9,023 nucleotides of DNA from Candidatus Methanomethylophilaceae archaeon (GTDB lineage Archaea > Thermoplasmatota > Thermoplasmata > Methanomassiliicoccales > Methanomethylophilaceae). Positions within the stretch are counted from its first letter, which is position 1; each line of letters opens with the position of its first letter. Under the pieces are notes generated by a model. That model saw only the letters and a program-made list of their open reading frames with translations, was not told the origin of the DNA and did not search any database. The DNA is taken from positions 1-9,023 of the forward strand of contig JAFZXW010000119.1 of NCBI GenBank assembly GCA_017616575.1, in the 5' to 3' direction. Below are positions 1-6,168 of this stretch, piece by piece. A program made the position numbers and the translations under genes.

Positions 1-2626
1 CCACGCGCCTCCCCTCCAGAAACGGCCTCACGGCGGCGATCCCCTCGGCATACCTCTTACGGACGGATTCCAAAGCCTCTTCGAGCATCCCTGAGCGGCC
101 GGTGTAACCCGCCACTTCGGACATCCACGCCTCCGTCTCCGCGAGGCCTTCGGGGATGTCCAAAAGAAGCGGCTCCCTCCTGCCGGTGTGCGCGGATATG
201 GCCGCCGCGATCCTGCGGTTGAACTCGGAGTCCCTCAGGCCGATGTCGAACTCCCCGGCGCAGAACCTCGAAGCCTCGGAGACGCTCATGTACCCCATCA
301 TCCTCACGTTGGCCTTCAGGCCCAGAGGGGACAGCAGGCGGTCCAGGTCCTCCCTGCTCTCGTCCGAGCTCATACCGTACATCGCCCTGGAGAACACGTT
401 CACGGTCCCTGGAACTACTTCGGACGACTTGGCGACCGCCTTCAGGAACGCGTCGAAGAAGCCCATCGCGGAGCCGTACTTGCTCGAGAGGAACACCTCA
501 TCGGCCTTCACCGGAATTATATTCATAGAAAGCTCCTCGGAGGCCTTGGCGGCCACGTCGGCCAGGTCCAGGGCCATGATCTCGGAGCTGCACGTCGGAA
601 TCAGGAATGCCGTGTCGAACCCGTCGTCACGGACCCTCCTGACCGTCTCGTAGATGGGATCGATGCCTCCCGCGAAGGCGGACATCGCGTCCAGGCCGGT
701 GGAGTAGATGTTGCACCTCATCTTCATGCCGTGCCTGTCCGCCTTGGACAGCGCCATGCGGCGGCGGAACGCGAACTCCATAAGGTATGCGCAGTTGCGG
801 GGCCCGTGCAGTATGACCGCGGCGTCGTTCAGCATCATCGCCAGGTCAGCGGCCCCGTGAGAGGTGCAGGCGGGCATTATGAAATCCCCTTTGTACGTGA
901 TGTTGCGGTCGGCGTCGAAGCTCTCGAACGTGGGGGCGCGTTCCGAAGGAGGCTCGATGGAGAGGACTCCAGGCTTCCCGCGGGCTATGGCCTCCATGGA
1001 CTCCTCCGTCAGGCATGCGGGGCTGAAGAGCCTGGCCCCCTCGATTGAGTCGCAAAAACCCGATATGAGGCGTGCCTCCCGGCTGTCGGGGAATAGCTCG
1101 CACAGGGTCCGACCCTCCTGCTCAGCCTTGAAGAAAAGGTCGCTGCGCCCAAGTTCTAGCACTATAGGGATACCGACCGCCTCGGAGAACCTCCTGACGT
1201 CAGACGCGTCCCCGCCCCTGGAGTTCAGCACGATTCCCAGGATCACAGGAGTGTCGTTGATGTTTCTCATCCCGCGCAGGATGTTGTTCATCGCGTACAC
1301 GGACATGTACTCCTCGGATGTCATGAGGATCATGACGTCCACGTTGCCTTCCCTCATGGGGACGGAGAATCCGCCGCAGACCACATCTCCAAGCACATCG
1401 CATACCCTATAGTCTGCATCGATTCCCGCGATGTAATCGAACATCATGGCCAGGCCTTTGCCGGCGCATCCCTTCCCCGCCCCCGGGCCCCCGCACTCTA
1501 CGCATGTGAGGGCCCCATTAACAGACGGCTTCCCGCCGGACAGGAAGGACGCCACGGCCTGGCCCCCGGACAGCAGCCTGGTGGAATCCGCCTTCGGGTC
1601 GCATCCGACATGGAGGACCGTCCCCTTCTTGGATAGCACGTGCGAGATGTTGGCGGACAAGGTGGACTTTCCGATGCCGCCTTTGCCGTAGACGGAGATC
1701 TTCAACATGACGGCGTGAGGATGTCCTGAGTTGGATATATAACCCATCATGTCGACCGGAAGCGGATGATGAGACGACGACGGCATTGAGCCCGGACCCG
1801 CTTGTCGGCTATTCAAGACCCGTTCCCGCTGCAGCCTTGCTTTTGCATCAACGTTGCTTCCCTGGAAGCGTCGTAACGGGACGACCACTTTATGGCCGCC
1901 CACCTCGGCGATCTCAGCATCCACCCCGTAGACGTCTCTGATGGCGTCGGCAGTGATCGTCTCAACCCCTCCCATCGAGTAGATCCTGCGGTCCTTGACC
2001 ATCAGGAACTTGTCCGAGAAGCGGAGGGCCAGATTGAGGTCGTGCATCGTCACCACGGCGGCGATGTCGCGCCTCCTGACCTCCTCGCGGACGATGTTCA
2101 TGACCTCCAGCTGGTTCTTCAGGTCCAACGCGGATGTCGGCTCGTCCAGGAGCATCACGTCCGTCTGCTGCACGATGGTCCTGGCGAGGGCGACCTTCTG
2201 GGATTCCCCGCCGGACATCTCCGTGACATTCCTCAGGGCGTACTCTTCCAGGCCCAGCCTGCGGATCGAATCCTTGACGATCTCGTAGTCCCTCTTCGTG
2301 GCGTCCCATTCGATGTACGGCTTCCTGCCGAGGAGGACGGCGTCGAACACGGACGTGGAGGAGAACCTGCCCCCCTGGATCACGAAGCTCATCTTCTGCG
2401 CCAGCTCCCTGGAGGAAAGATCCGTTATGTCGCACCCTGAGACTGTGACGCTGCCTGAGGACATTTTGAGGATTCTGTTGATGCATTTTAGGAGCGTGGA
2501 CTTCCCTGCGCCGTTCACTCCCAGGATGGAGACGACCTCCCCCGGCATGACCTCGAAGGACACGTCCTTGATGACGTCCAGGGAAGGGTAGCTGAAGCTC
2601 AGTCCGTTCACGGTCAGTATCGACAT
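1..2626 (-). CDS. ABC ATPase - NifH-like - NifD-like fusion ORF (3' end outside window)
   Basis: From the ATG at 2626-2624 the frame runs to the left edge with no stop: 875 complete codons, read codon by codon. It holds three domains: a FecE/BtuD-type ABC ATPase (residues 1-251), a NifH-like reductase (307-551) and a NifD-like nitrogenase component 1 domain (577 onward, incomplete). The start is supported by a 13-base overlap with the end of the permease gene and by a G-rich stretch just upstream. The ATPase would energise the FecCD permease. The NifH part would pass electrons, using ATP, to the NifD part. Such proteins are normally separate polypeptides. Residues 252-306 have atypical codons (TTA just before, then CGA, GTT, GCA, AAA) and include a TATA box, so they look like an old intergenic spacer. 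The alternative is two translation units, with the second starting at 1708. I am sure of the open frame and the domains, less sure that one polypeptide is made. Confidence 0.8.
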   Translation of the reverse strand, partial: MSILTVNGLSFSYPSLDVIKDVSFEVMPGEVVSILGVNGAGKSTLLKCINRILKMSSGSVTVSGCDITDLSSRELAQKMSFVIQGGRFSSTSVFDAVLLGRKPYIEWDATKRDYEIVKDSIRRLGLEEYALRNVTEMSGGESQKVALARTIVQQTDVMLLDEPTSALDLKNQLEVMNIVREEVRRRDIAAVVTMHDLNLALRFSDKFLMVKDRRIYSMGGVETITADAIRDVYGVDAEIAEVGGHKVVVPLRRFQGSNVDAKARLQRERVLNSRQAGPGSMPSSSHHPLPVDMMGYISNSGHPHAVMLKISVYGKGGIGKSTLSANISHVLSKKGTVLHVGCDPKADSTRLLSGGQAVASFLSGGKPSVNGALTCVECGGPGAGKGCAGKGLAMMFDYIAGIDADYRVCDVLGDVVCGGFSVPMREGNVDVMILMTSEEYMSVYAMNNILRGMRNINDTPVILGIVLNSRGGDASDVRRFSEAVGIPIVLELGRSDLFFKAEQEGRTLCELFPDSREARLISGFCDSIEGARLFSPACLTEESMEAIARGKPGVLSIEPPSERAPTFESFDADRNITYKGDFIMPACTSHGAADLAMMLNDAAVILHGPRNCAYLMEFAFRRRMALSKADRHGMKMRCNIYSTGLDAMSAFAGGIDPIYETVRRVRDDGFDTAFLIPTCSSEIMALDLADVAAKASEELSMNIIPVKADEVFLSSKYGSAMGFFDAFLKAVAKSSEVVPGTVNVFSRAMYGMSSDESREDLDRLLSPLGLKANVRMMGYMSVSEASRFCAGEFDIGLRDSEFNRRIAAAISAHTGRREPLLLDIPEGLAETEAWMSEVAGYTGRSGMLEEALESVRKRYAEGIAAVRPFLEGRRV
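2..898 (-). other. Domain: NifD-like nitrogenase component 1 (incomplete)
   Basis: This is the catalytic-component domain of the nitrogenase / protochlorophyllide reductase / CfbD superfamily, fused behind NifH through a roughly 25-residue linker. Numbered from Met307 of the ORF as 1, three cysteines sit at 281 (MPACTSHG), 306 (GPRNCAYL) and 373 (IPTCSSE). The spacings of 25 and 67 residues are almost the same as for NifD Cys62/88/154, which bind the bridging Fe-S cluster. The segment DAMSAFAGG (340-348) matches the conserved FGG region. Only about 299 residues of a domain usually near 400 lie in the window, so the FeMo-co ligand region cannot be judged. It is closer in style to the uncharacterised nitrogenase-like groups than to true nitrogenase (inference). 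The reaction and substrate are unknown. Confidence 0.88.
974..1708 (-). other. Domain: NifH/CfbC-like nitrogenase iron protein
   Basis: This is an ATP-dependent [4Fe-4S] reductase domain of the NifH/BchL/CfbC family. In that family a homodimer holds one cluster and delivers electrons to component 1. Numbering from Met307 of the ORF as 1: P-loop GKGGIGKST (8-16), switch I region GCDPKADST (35-43), cluster ligand Cys81 in GCAGKG, switch II DVLGD (104-108), cluster ligand Cys111 in VVCGGF. The TSEEYMSVYAMNNI segment (130-143) matches the NifH helix after switch II. Both cluster cysteines and the nucleotide-binding residues are intact. The region between switch I and Cys81 is about 14 residues shorter than in canonical NifH. 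Lys84 replaces the usual Arg of the GCAGRG motif. The ATG at 1708 could be an independent leaderless start. It is not clearly CfbC, and the ABC-transporter context argues for another role. Confidence 0.93.
1709..1742 (-). promoter_or_regulatory. Internal TATA box placed for a leaderless start at the NifH ATG
   Basis: On the minus strand TTATATAT (1742-1735) lies 26 bases before the ATG at 1708. An archaeal transcript would therefore start at or within a few bases of that ATG. No Shine-Dalgarno sequence precedes the ATG, which fits leaderless translation. The box lies inside the open frame, where it encodes Tyr-Ile. It suggests that the NifH-NifD part can be expressed on its own. Confidence 0.5.
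1709..1873 (-). other. In-frame spacer between ATPase and NifH domain, probably former intergenic DNA
   Basis: These 55 codons link the two domains in one open frame but match neither family. The translated segment is rich in Ser, Pro, His and Arg and has no predicted fold that I recognise. Codon use differs from the neighbours, with many A/T-ending or rare codons (CGA, GTT, GAT, GCA, AAA, AAT, CAA, TAT, ATA). In one other frame it contains TGA and in the third TAG (both within CTTGAATAG around codons 270-273), so a one-base indel upstream would end the ATPase here. If translated it is a flexible tether. If not, it is the spacer that carries the nifHD promoter. Confidence 0.6.
1874..2626 (-). 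other. Domain: FecE/BtuD-type ABC transporter ATPase
   Basis: This is the nucleotide-binding subunit of a type II ABC importer for iron chelates, haem or corrinoids. It works as a dimer on the cytoplasmic face of the permease. Visible motifs: Walker A GVNGAGKST (residues 36-44), Q-loop Gln84, signature MSGGES (137-142, a variant of LSGGQ), Walker B VMLLDEP (157-163), D-loop SALD (165-168) and switch His195. All residues needed for ATP hydrolysis are present. Stand-alone members of the family are about 250-270 residues and end soon after a segment like VVVPL, which here lies at 247-251. The expected stop is missing. Codon 251 is TTA and codon 252 is CGA, each one substitution from a stop codon. 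Confidence 0.93.
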
Positions 2627-3690
2627 GCCCTCGCGCCCCCTTTCCTTCTCAGAAGCAGCCAAAGGAACAGCGGGCCCCCCAGAAGGGAGGTGACTGCGCC
2701 TACGGGGATCACTATCGGCGATAGGACAATGTTGGCGGCCAGATCCGAAGCCATCATCACCACGGAGCCTGCCAGCATTGAGGCCGGTATGAGGTAGCGA
2801 TGGTCCTCCCCGACCACCAGGCGCATCATCTGGGGCCCGATCAGCCCGACGAACCCGATCATCCCCATGAACGAGACATCCACGGCCGTGATCAGTGATG
2901 CGAGGACCATCCCCAGGGCTATCAGCTTGCTCGTATTCACCCCGAGGCTCCTGGCAAGCTCGTCCCCGTTGGCCAGAGCGTTGTAGTTCCACCTCATGAG
3001 ATAGAAGTAGACGGCGCAGACGGCGGTGACGACTGCGATTATGCCCAGCTCGTAGACGGACACCCTAGACAAGTCGCCGAAGGACCAGAATACCGCGGTG
3101 CCCAGCGCGGTGTCGTTGGCGAAGTACTGCAGGATGATGGTCCCGGCGGAGAATATCGAACCCAGCGCGACCCCGGCGAGGACTATGGACGGCGGAGAGA
3201 AGCTGGTCCTCTTCGAAAGCGCGACAATCAGGAACACCGTCATCATGGAGAATATGAACGCCAGGAGCGTGACGATGTACGGGTTGGTCACCGTGGAGGC
3301 GTAAGCGCCCGTCGCCGCGCCGGCGCCCAAAATGATGATGGCGAAATTGGCCCCGAACACTGCTGCATTGGTGACTCCGAGCGTGGAAGGCGATGCCAGC
3401 GGGTTCTTGAGATTGTTCTGCATCACGCATCCTGCAATGGACAGCCCGGCGCCGGCGACGATGGCGGTGGCCGCCCTCGGCATACGCTGCTCCCATATTA
3501 TGCGCGAGTACGGGTCGTCCCCGCGGTGCAGGATAGCGGAAATCACCTGGTCCGCAGAAAGGCTCACAGAACCTACGAATATCTCCGCGAAGCCCAGGAG
3601 GGCGACGAGGGCCAGCAGAACGATGATTGCCAGACGCTTGCGCCCGACATGAGCCTCGTACTGCGCTATGCCCTCGTCGTCGCGCTTCAT
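2614..3690 (-). CDS. FecCD-family ABC transporter permease
   Basis: Inner-membrane permease of the FecCD/BtuC family, 358 residues, slightly longer than usual because of a charged cytoplasmic N-terminus (residues 1-19). About ten hydrophobic segments are visible, the first at 20-43. Family landmarks: RMPRA (69-73), NPLASPSTLGV (96-106), GFVGLIGPQMMRL (279-291, part of the ATPase-coupling region) and IPVGAVTSLLGGP (328-340). It would form a dimeric channel fed by the substrate-binding protein at 4520-5893 and powered by the ATPase at 1874-2626. The ATG overlaps the stop of the methyltransferase gene (ATGA), and its own stop overlaps the ATPase start, so the three genes are probably translationally coupled. 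The family moves ferric siderophores, haem, cobalamin or molybdate chelates, and sequence alone does not show which. Confidence 0.96.
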   Translation of the reverse strand: MKRDDEGIAQYEAHVGRKRLAIIVLLALVALLGFAEIFVGSVSLSADQVISAILHRGDDPYSRIIWEQRMPRAATAIVAGAGLSIAGCVMQNNLKNPLASPSTLGVTNAAVFGANFAIIILGAGAATGAYASTVTNPYIVTLLAFIFSMMTVFLIVALSKRTSFSPPSIVLAGVALGSIFSAGTIILQYFANDTALGTAVFWSFGDLSRVSVYELGIIAVVTAVCAVYFYLMRWNYNALANGDELARSLGVNTSKLIALGMVLASLITAVDVSFMGMIGFVGLIGPQMMRLVVGEDHRYLIPASMLAGSVVMMASDLAANIVLSPIVIPVGAVTSLLGGPLFLWLLLRRKGGARACRY

Positions 3691-4511
3691 GCCTTGGACC
3701 CCGCGTCCCAGTAGACGGTGGTGAAATCCGACCTGAAGCCGGAATCCACCTCTCCGTTTTCGGATATGGAGTCGACGAACCTTTTCGCCAGAGCATCCGG
3801 GTCGTCCTCTCCAGACCTGGCGAGCATGCCTCTGACGCGGTCCAAGGCTTCGGCGGAAGGCATCCTGCCGGTCGTCGTGACGTCACGCTCGTAATGCATC
3901 AAAGGGTAGATCCCCAAGTCCCATAGCACTTGGAACGCATAGGCCGGAAGGTCGGCCCCATGCGCGTTCCTGAACTCTCTGCCGACGAAATCCCCGAGCT
4001 TCCTGTCGATGACGTCCACCCTGCGGGTGCAGAATGTGACGAAGCCCCAGCCGTTGGTCACCGACACGAGCTTCCTGAACGAATCGGCGGAACCGATGGC
4101 CGGGGTGCAATGCGCTATCGTAACGTCGAACCCGTCGGAATAACCCGGCATGGAGACGTCCTGCGCCATCCAATCGGATCTTTCGAAAACTACGTTATTC
4201 GCGCCCTCGCGTTCGGCCAGAAGCCTGGCATGGGCCACCATCGATTCCGAGAAATCGGTGCCCAGGACCTTCTTCGACAAATGCGAGAGCGCGATGCTGT
4301 ACTGTCCGGCGCCGCAGCCCACATCCAGCACGGATTCGCTCCCTTCGAAGCGGACGGTCTGCGAGACGAGCCTCAGGAAATCGTCCGTGACGACCTCCGG
4401 AATCGGATGCTCTGCGAATCTCGCGGAGCCCTTATCCCACATTCTAGGATTGCATCCAGGGCCTTTCATGGAGGCCCACTCTATTTCAACGGCGTCGGAC
4501 AGCCTGGACAT
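3687..4511 (-). CDS. Class I SAM-dependent methyltransferase
   Basis: 274-residue methyltransferase with a Rossmann-type SAM site: motif I VLDVGCGAGQYS (residues 61-72) followed by an acidic post-I strand GTDFSES (84-90). An N-terminal segment PRMWDKGSARFAEHP (22-36) precedes the SAM fold. I chose the ATG at 4511 because it begins 8 bases after the stop of the binding-protein gene. The longer open frame extending upstream to 4754 would overlap that gene and encodes arginine-rich shadow sequence. The gene sits between the transporter's binding protein and permease, which is unusual for a pure uptake operon. This suggests that the enzyme modifies the imported compound or the nitrogenase-like product. 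The substrate cannot be told from the sequence. As I recall, methyltransferases of this type occur beside nitrogenase-like genes in other anaerobes, but I could not check this. Confidence 0.9.
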   Translation of the reverse strand: MSRLSDAVEIEWASMKGPGCNPRMWDKGSARFAEHPIPEVVTDDFLRLVSQTVRFEGSESVLDVGCGAGQYSIALSHLSKKVLGTDFSESMVAHARLLAEREGANNVVFERSDWMAQDVSMPGYSDGFDVTIAHCTPAIGSADSFRKLVSVTNGWGFVTFCTRRVDVIDRKLGDFVGREFRNAHGADLPAYAFQVLWDLGIYPLMHYERDVTTTGRMPSAEALDRVRGMLARSGEDDPDALAKRFVDSISENGEVDSGFRSDFTTVYWDAGSKA

Positions 4512-4519
4512 CGTATCAC

Positions 4520-5893
4520 TCAGCTGACGCTGATGACGGCGTCCCCGACTATCTTGAAGGAGTATACGCCGTTCTTCGCAGTCAGTACGGTGTCCTCGCC
4601 GTTCATCGTCGCCTTCACCGTCTGGCCGGTGCCGGCGGTCTTGAAGGACACGACGGTCCCCCTGAACACCTCGGAGCCGTCGGCGATGGCGGGGTCTGTG
4701 AAGGTCACCGAGGAGCCGCCGGCCACGGACACCTTGTCGGTCTGGGTGTTCCATACGCAGAGCCCGTCGGAATAGGCTGCCAGGATCTTCTCGGCTATCG
4801 ACCCGTTGCCGAGGATCTTCTGGCAGACTTCTGCGAATTTGTCTTCGACGGAAACGTCGGCGAACTTATCGGGATAATAGACGCTCCCGAGATAGTAGGC
4901 CGTCGCGATGAGATGCTCGGCATTGGCGGCGTAGGCGATGCTCGGGATGGTGATGAGCACGTTGCCGTTCTTGAATGCGGAAAGGCCGTCGTAGAACTTG
5001 TTTCCCTTCGCCGCATCGGGAAGGACGACCGCCTTGTATCCGTTGTAGTCGATGACTATGTTCTCCGGATCCATCATGGTGAGGGCCTCGGTGCTGATCT
5101 TGTCGGCATGCCCGGTGGCCATGGCTCCGGTCTCCTTCACGTACTTGGCATAGGCGTTGGTGATGTTCAGGGCATCGAAGACCGAGTAGGTCTTTATGGT
5201 CGTGTCGATGCCGTTGTTGCCTCTGTATGACAGCCCGCTGATGTATGCGGTCACGCCGCCCTCGCTGGAACGCTTCTTGAGGTCCTCGTATACGGATTTG
5301 AGGTACGACACGGTGTCGTTGGCCTTCTGTTCGGTCCCTGCGGCCTTCCCTACAAGCAGGATGCTGTCATAGAAAGCCTCTCCGAAAGGAGCATAGTCCG
5401 CGCCCGAGAGAAGGACGACGGGGCATCCGATCGCCTTCGAGAGCTCGTCTATCTCTGATGGCTCCATGCTGTTGGTGATGAACAGGAGGTCGAGGTCGGC
5501 CAGGAGGAGCTTCTCCTTGTCGGGCATCCCCTGCGGCCCGCCCTGCCCTATGTCGGTCTTCAGGGACGTGAAATAGTCCTTGTTGGCCAGCCAGTATCCG
5601 CGGGACTCGTCCCCGTTGAATCCGTTGATCTCCGCCTTCTCGACGCCGACTATCTTCTTCACGTCGCTGCCGTAGCAGAAGAGCCTGAGGCATCCGACGC
5701 CGTAGCAAGCTACGCGCTCCACATCGCCGGAGATGGTCACGGTCCTGCCGGCGGCATCGGTCACCGTCACCGTCTTGTCCGTGTCGCCGCCTCCGTCGTC
5801 GGGACCGTTGTTGTTCATAAGCATGAAAGCCGCCGCGGCGATGGCCACCATGGCCAGGACGGCGACTATTGCATATATGGCTTTATTGCTCAT
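4520..5893 (-). CDS. Membrane-anchored FepB/BtuF-type substrate-binding protein with C-terminal beta domain
   Basis: 457 residues. A hydrophobic segment (5-26) after a short N-terminus acts as membrane anchor or signal peptide. No lipobox cysteine follows it, so it is probably held on the outer face of the membrane. A Gly/Asp-rich linker (30-39) leads into a periplasmic-binding-protein fold of the iron-siderophore/cobalamin class (about 41-370), starting with TVTVTDAAGRTVTI. Residues about 375-457 form an extra beta-rich domain (SVAGGSSVTF...AVISVS) not needed for transport, perhaps for surface attachment. Three cysteines in a CX4CX4C pattern (63, 68, 73) replace a stretch that usually lacks cysteine. 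The start is set by a Shine-Dalgarno sequence GGGTGA four bases before the ATG and by the TATA box upstream. It is the first gene of the operon. Confidence 0.94.
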   Translation of the reverse strand: MSNKAIYAIVAVLAMVAIAAAAFMLMNNNGPDDGGGDTDKTVTVTDAAGRTVTISGDVERVACYGVGCLRLFCYGSDVKKIVGVEKAEINGFNGDESRGYWLANKDYFTSLKTDIGQGGPQGMPDKEKLLLADLDLLFITNSMEPSEIDELSKAIGCPVVLLSGADYAPFGEAFYDSILLVGKAAGTEQKANDTVSYLKSVYEDLKKRSSEGGVTAYISGLSYRGNNGIDTTIKTYSVFDALNITNAYAKYVKETGAMATGHADKISTEALTMMDPENIVIDYNGYKAVVLPDAAKGNKFYDGLSAFKNGNVLITIPSIAYAANAEHLIATAYYLGSVYYPDKFADVSVEDKFAEVCQKILGNGSIAEKILAAYSDGLCVWNTQTDKVSVAGGSSVTFTDPAIADGSEVFRGTVVSFKTAGTGQTVKATMNGEDTVLTAKNGVYSFKIVGDAVISVS

Positions 5894-5946
5894 TTATTCA
5901 CCCAGGATGATGAATCCAATCTTCTGAGAATTACTGTTTATATATT
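5891..5946 (-). promoter_or_regulatory. Operon promoter: TATA box plus Shine-Dalgarno
   Basis: On the minus strand AATATATAAA (5946-5937) is a good archaeal TATA box. Transcription would begin near 5912, leaving a leader of about 20 bases with the ribosome site GGGTGA just before the ATG at 5893. A 13-bp dyad (5905-5917) covers the predicted start of transcription, where a repressor could block it. Confidence 0.6.
5905..5917. promoter_or_regulatory. Candidate operator, dyad GGAT-N5-ATCC (copy 1)
   Basis: The sequence GGATGATGAATCC has inverted arms GGAT/ATCC and lies between the operon TATA box and the first ATG. A second copy of the form GGATNNNGAATCC lies at 6032-6044. Such placement would suit a metal- or ligand-responsive repressor of the uptake operon. 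I do not recognise it as a known box. Confidence 0.3.
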
Positions 5947-5976
5947 CATTGGTCGGCCATAGATGATTGTCAAGCA

Positions 5977-5987
5977 GTGTTAAACAC
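5977..5987. repeat. Short perfect palindrome GTGTT-A-AACAC
   Basis: A perfect 5-bp inverted repeat around a single base, about 31 bases upstream of the operon TATA box. This position would suit an activator or repressor dimer, but the site is short and may be chance. Confidence 0.2.
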
Positions 5988-6031
5988 AGTTCTCCGAATC
6001 CCTGGAAAAGAGGGGAAAGGCTGCCGGCAAA

Positions 6032-6044
6032 GGATCGGGAATCC
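6032..6044. promoter_or_regulatory. Candidate operator, dyad GGAT-N5-ATCC (copy 2)
   Basis: GGATCGGGAATCC shares 10 of 13 positions with copy 1 and has the same inverted arms. It lies about 90 bases upstream of the operon TATA box and about 90 bases before the Fic TATA box, so it could serve either direction. A lone half-site GAATCC lies at 5996-6001. Confidence 0.25.
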
Positions 6045-6135
6045 GGTTTCTCCGCAGGCCTGAGCATAGTCCCGTTCACAAAAAACTATGATTTAATACA
6101 TCAAATTAAAATAAAAATGATGTAGAAAAATAGAT

Positions 6136-6157
6136 AAATTTAAATATAAATATAAAC
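6136..6157 (+). promoter_or_regulatory. TATA region of the Fic gene
   Basis: A strongly AT-rich run with AATTTAAAT centred near 6140, about 29 bases before the GTG at 6169, and further TATAAATATAAA repeats up to 6156. The spacing fits a leaderless transcript beginning at the GTG. No Shine-Dalgarno sequence is present before the GTG. Confidence 0.5.
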
Positions 6158-6168
6158 TAATCTGAAAT

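Noticed and set aside
188..1412. Long plus-strand frames (286 and 182 codons) opposite the NifH/NifD region
   Set aside because: They are antisense to a frame with clear NifH and NifD motifs, and their products are low-complexity His/Arg/Ser-rich shadows of GC-rich DNA.
1..1708. Calling the NifH and NifD parts CfbC and CfbD
   Set aside because: The fusion, the shortened NifH and the transporter/methyltransferase context differ from the usual F430 genes, and sequence motifs alone cannot separate the groups, so no gene symbol was given.
1764..1772. GGATGATGA upstream of the NifH TATA box, shared with dyad copy 1
   Set aside because: The second arm of the dyad is missing and the 9-mer is easily found by chance in this sequence type.
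3930..4775. 281-codon plus-strand frame opposite the methyltransferase
   Set aside because: No family features, and it is antisense to recognised genes with intact motifs.
6030..6065. GGGAATCCGGT resembling part of a cobalamin riboswitch, tempting beside a possible corrinoid importer
   Set aside because: The B12-box and the other conserved segments are absent, and the match is on the strand of the Fic gene, not the transporter.
5894..6079. 61-codon minus-strand frame just upstream of the binding protein
   Set aside because: It covers the operon TATA box and dyads, has no ribosome site, and its product shows no recognisable feature.
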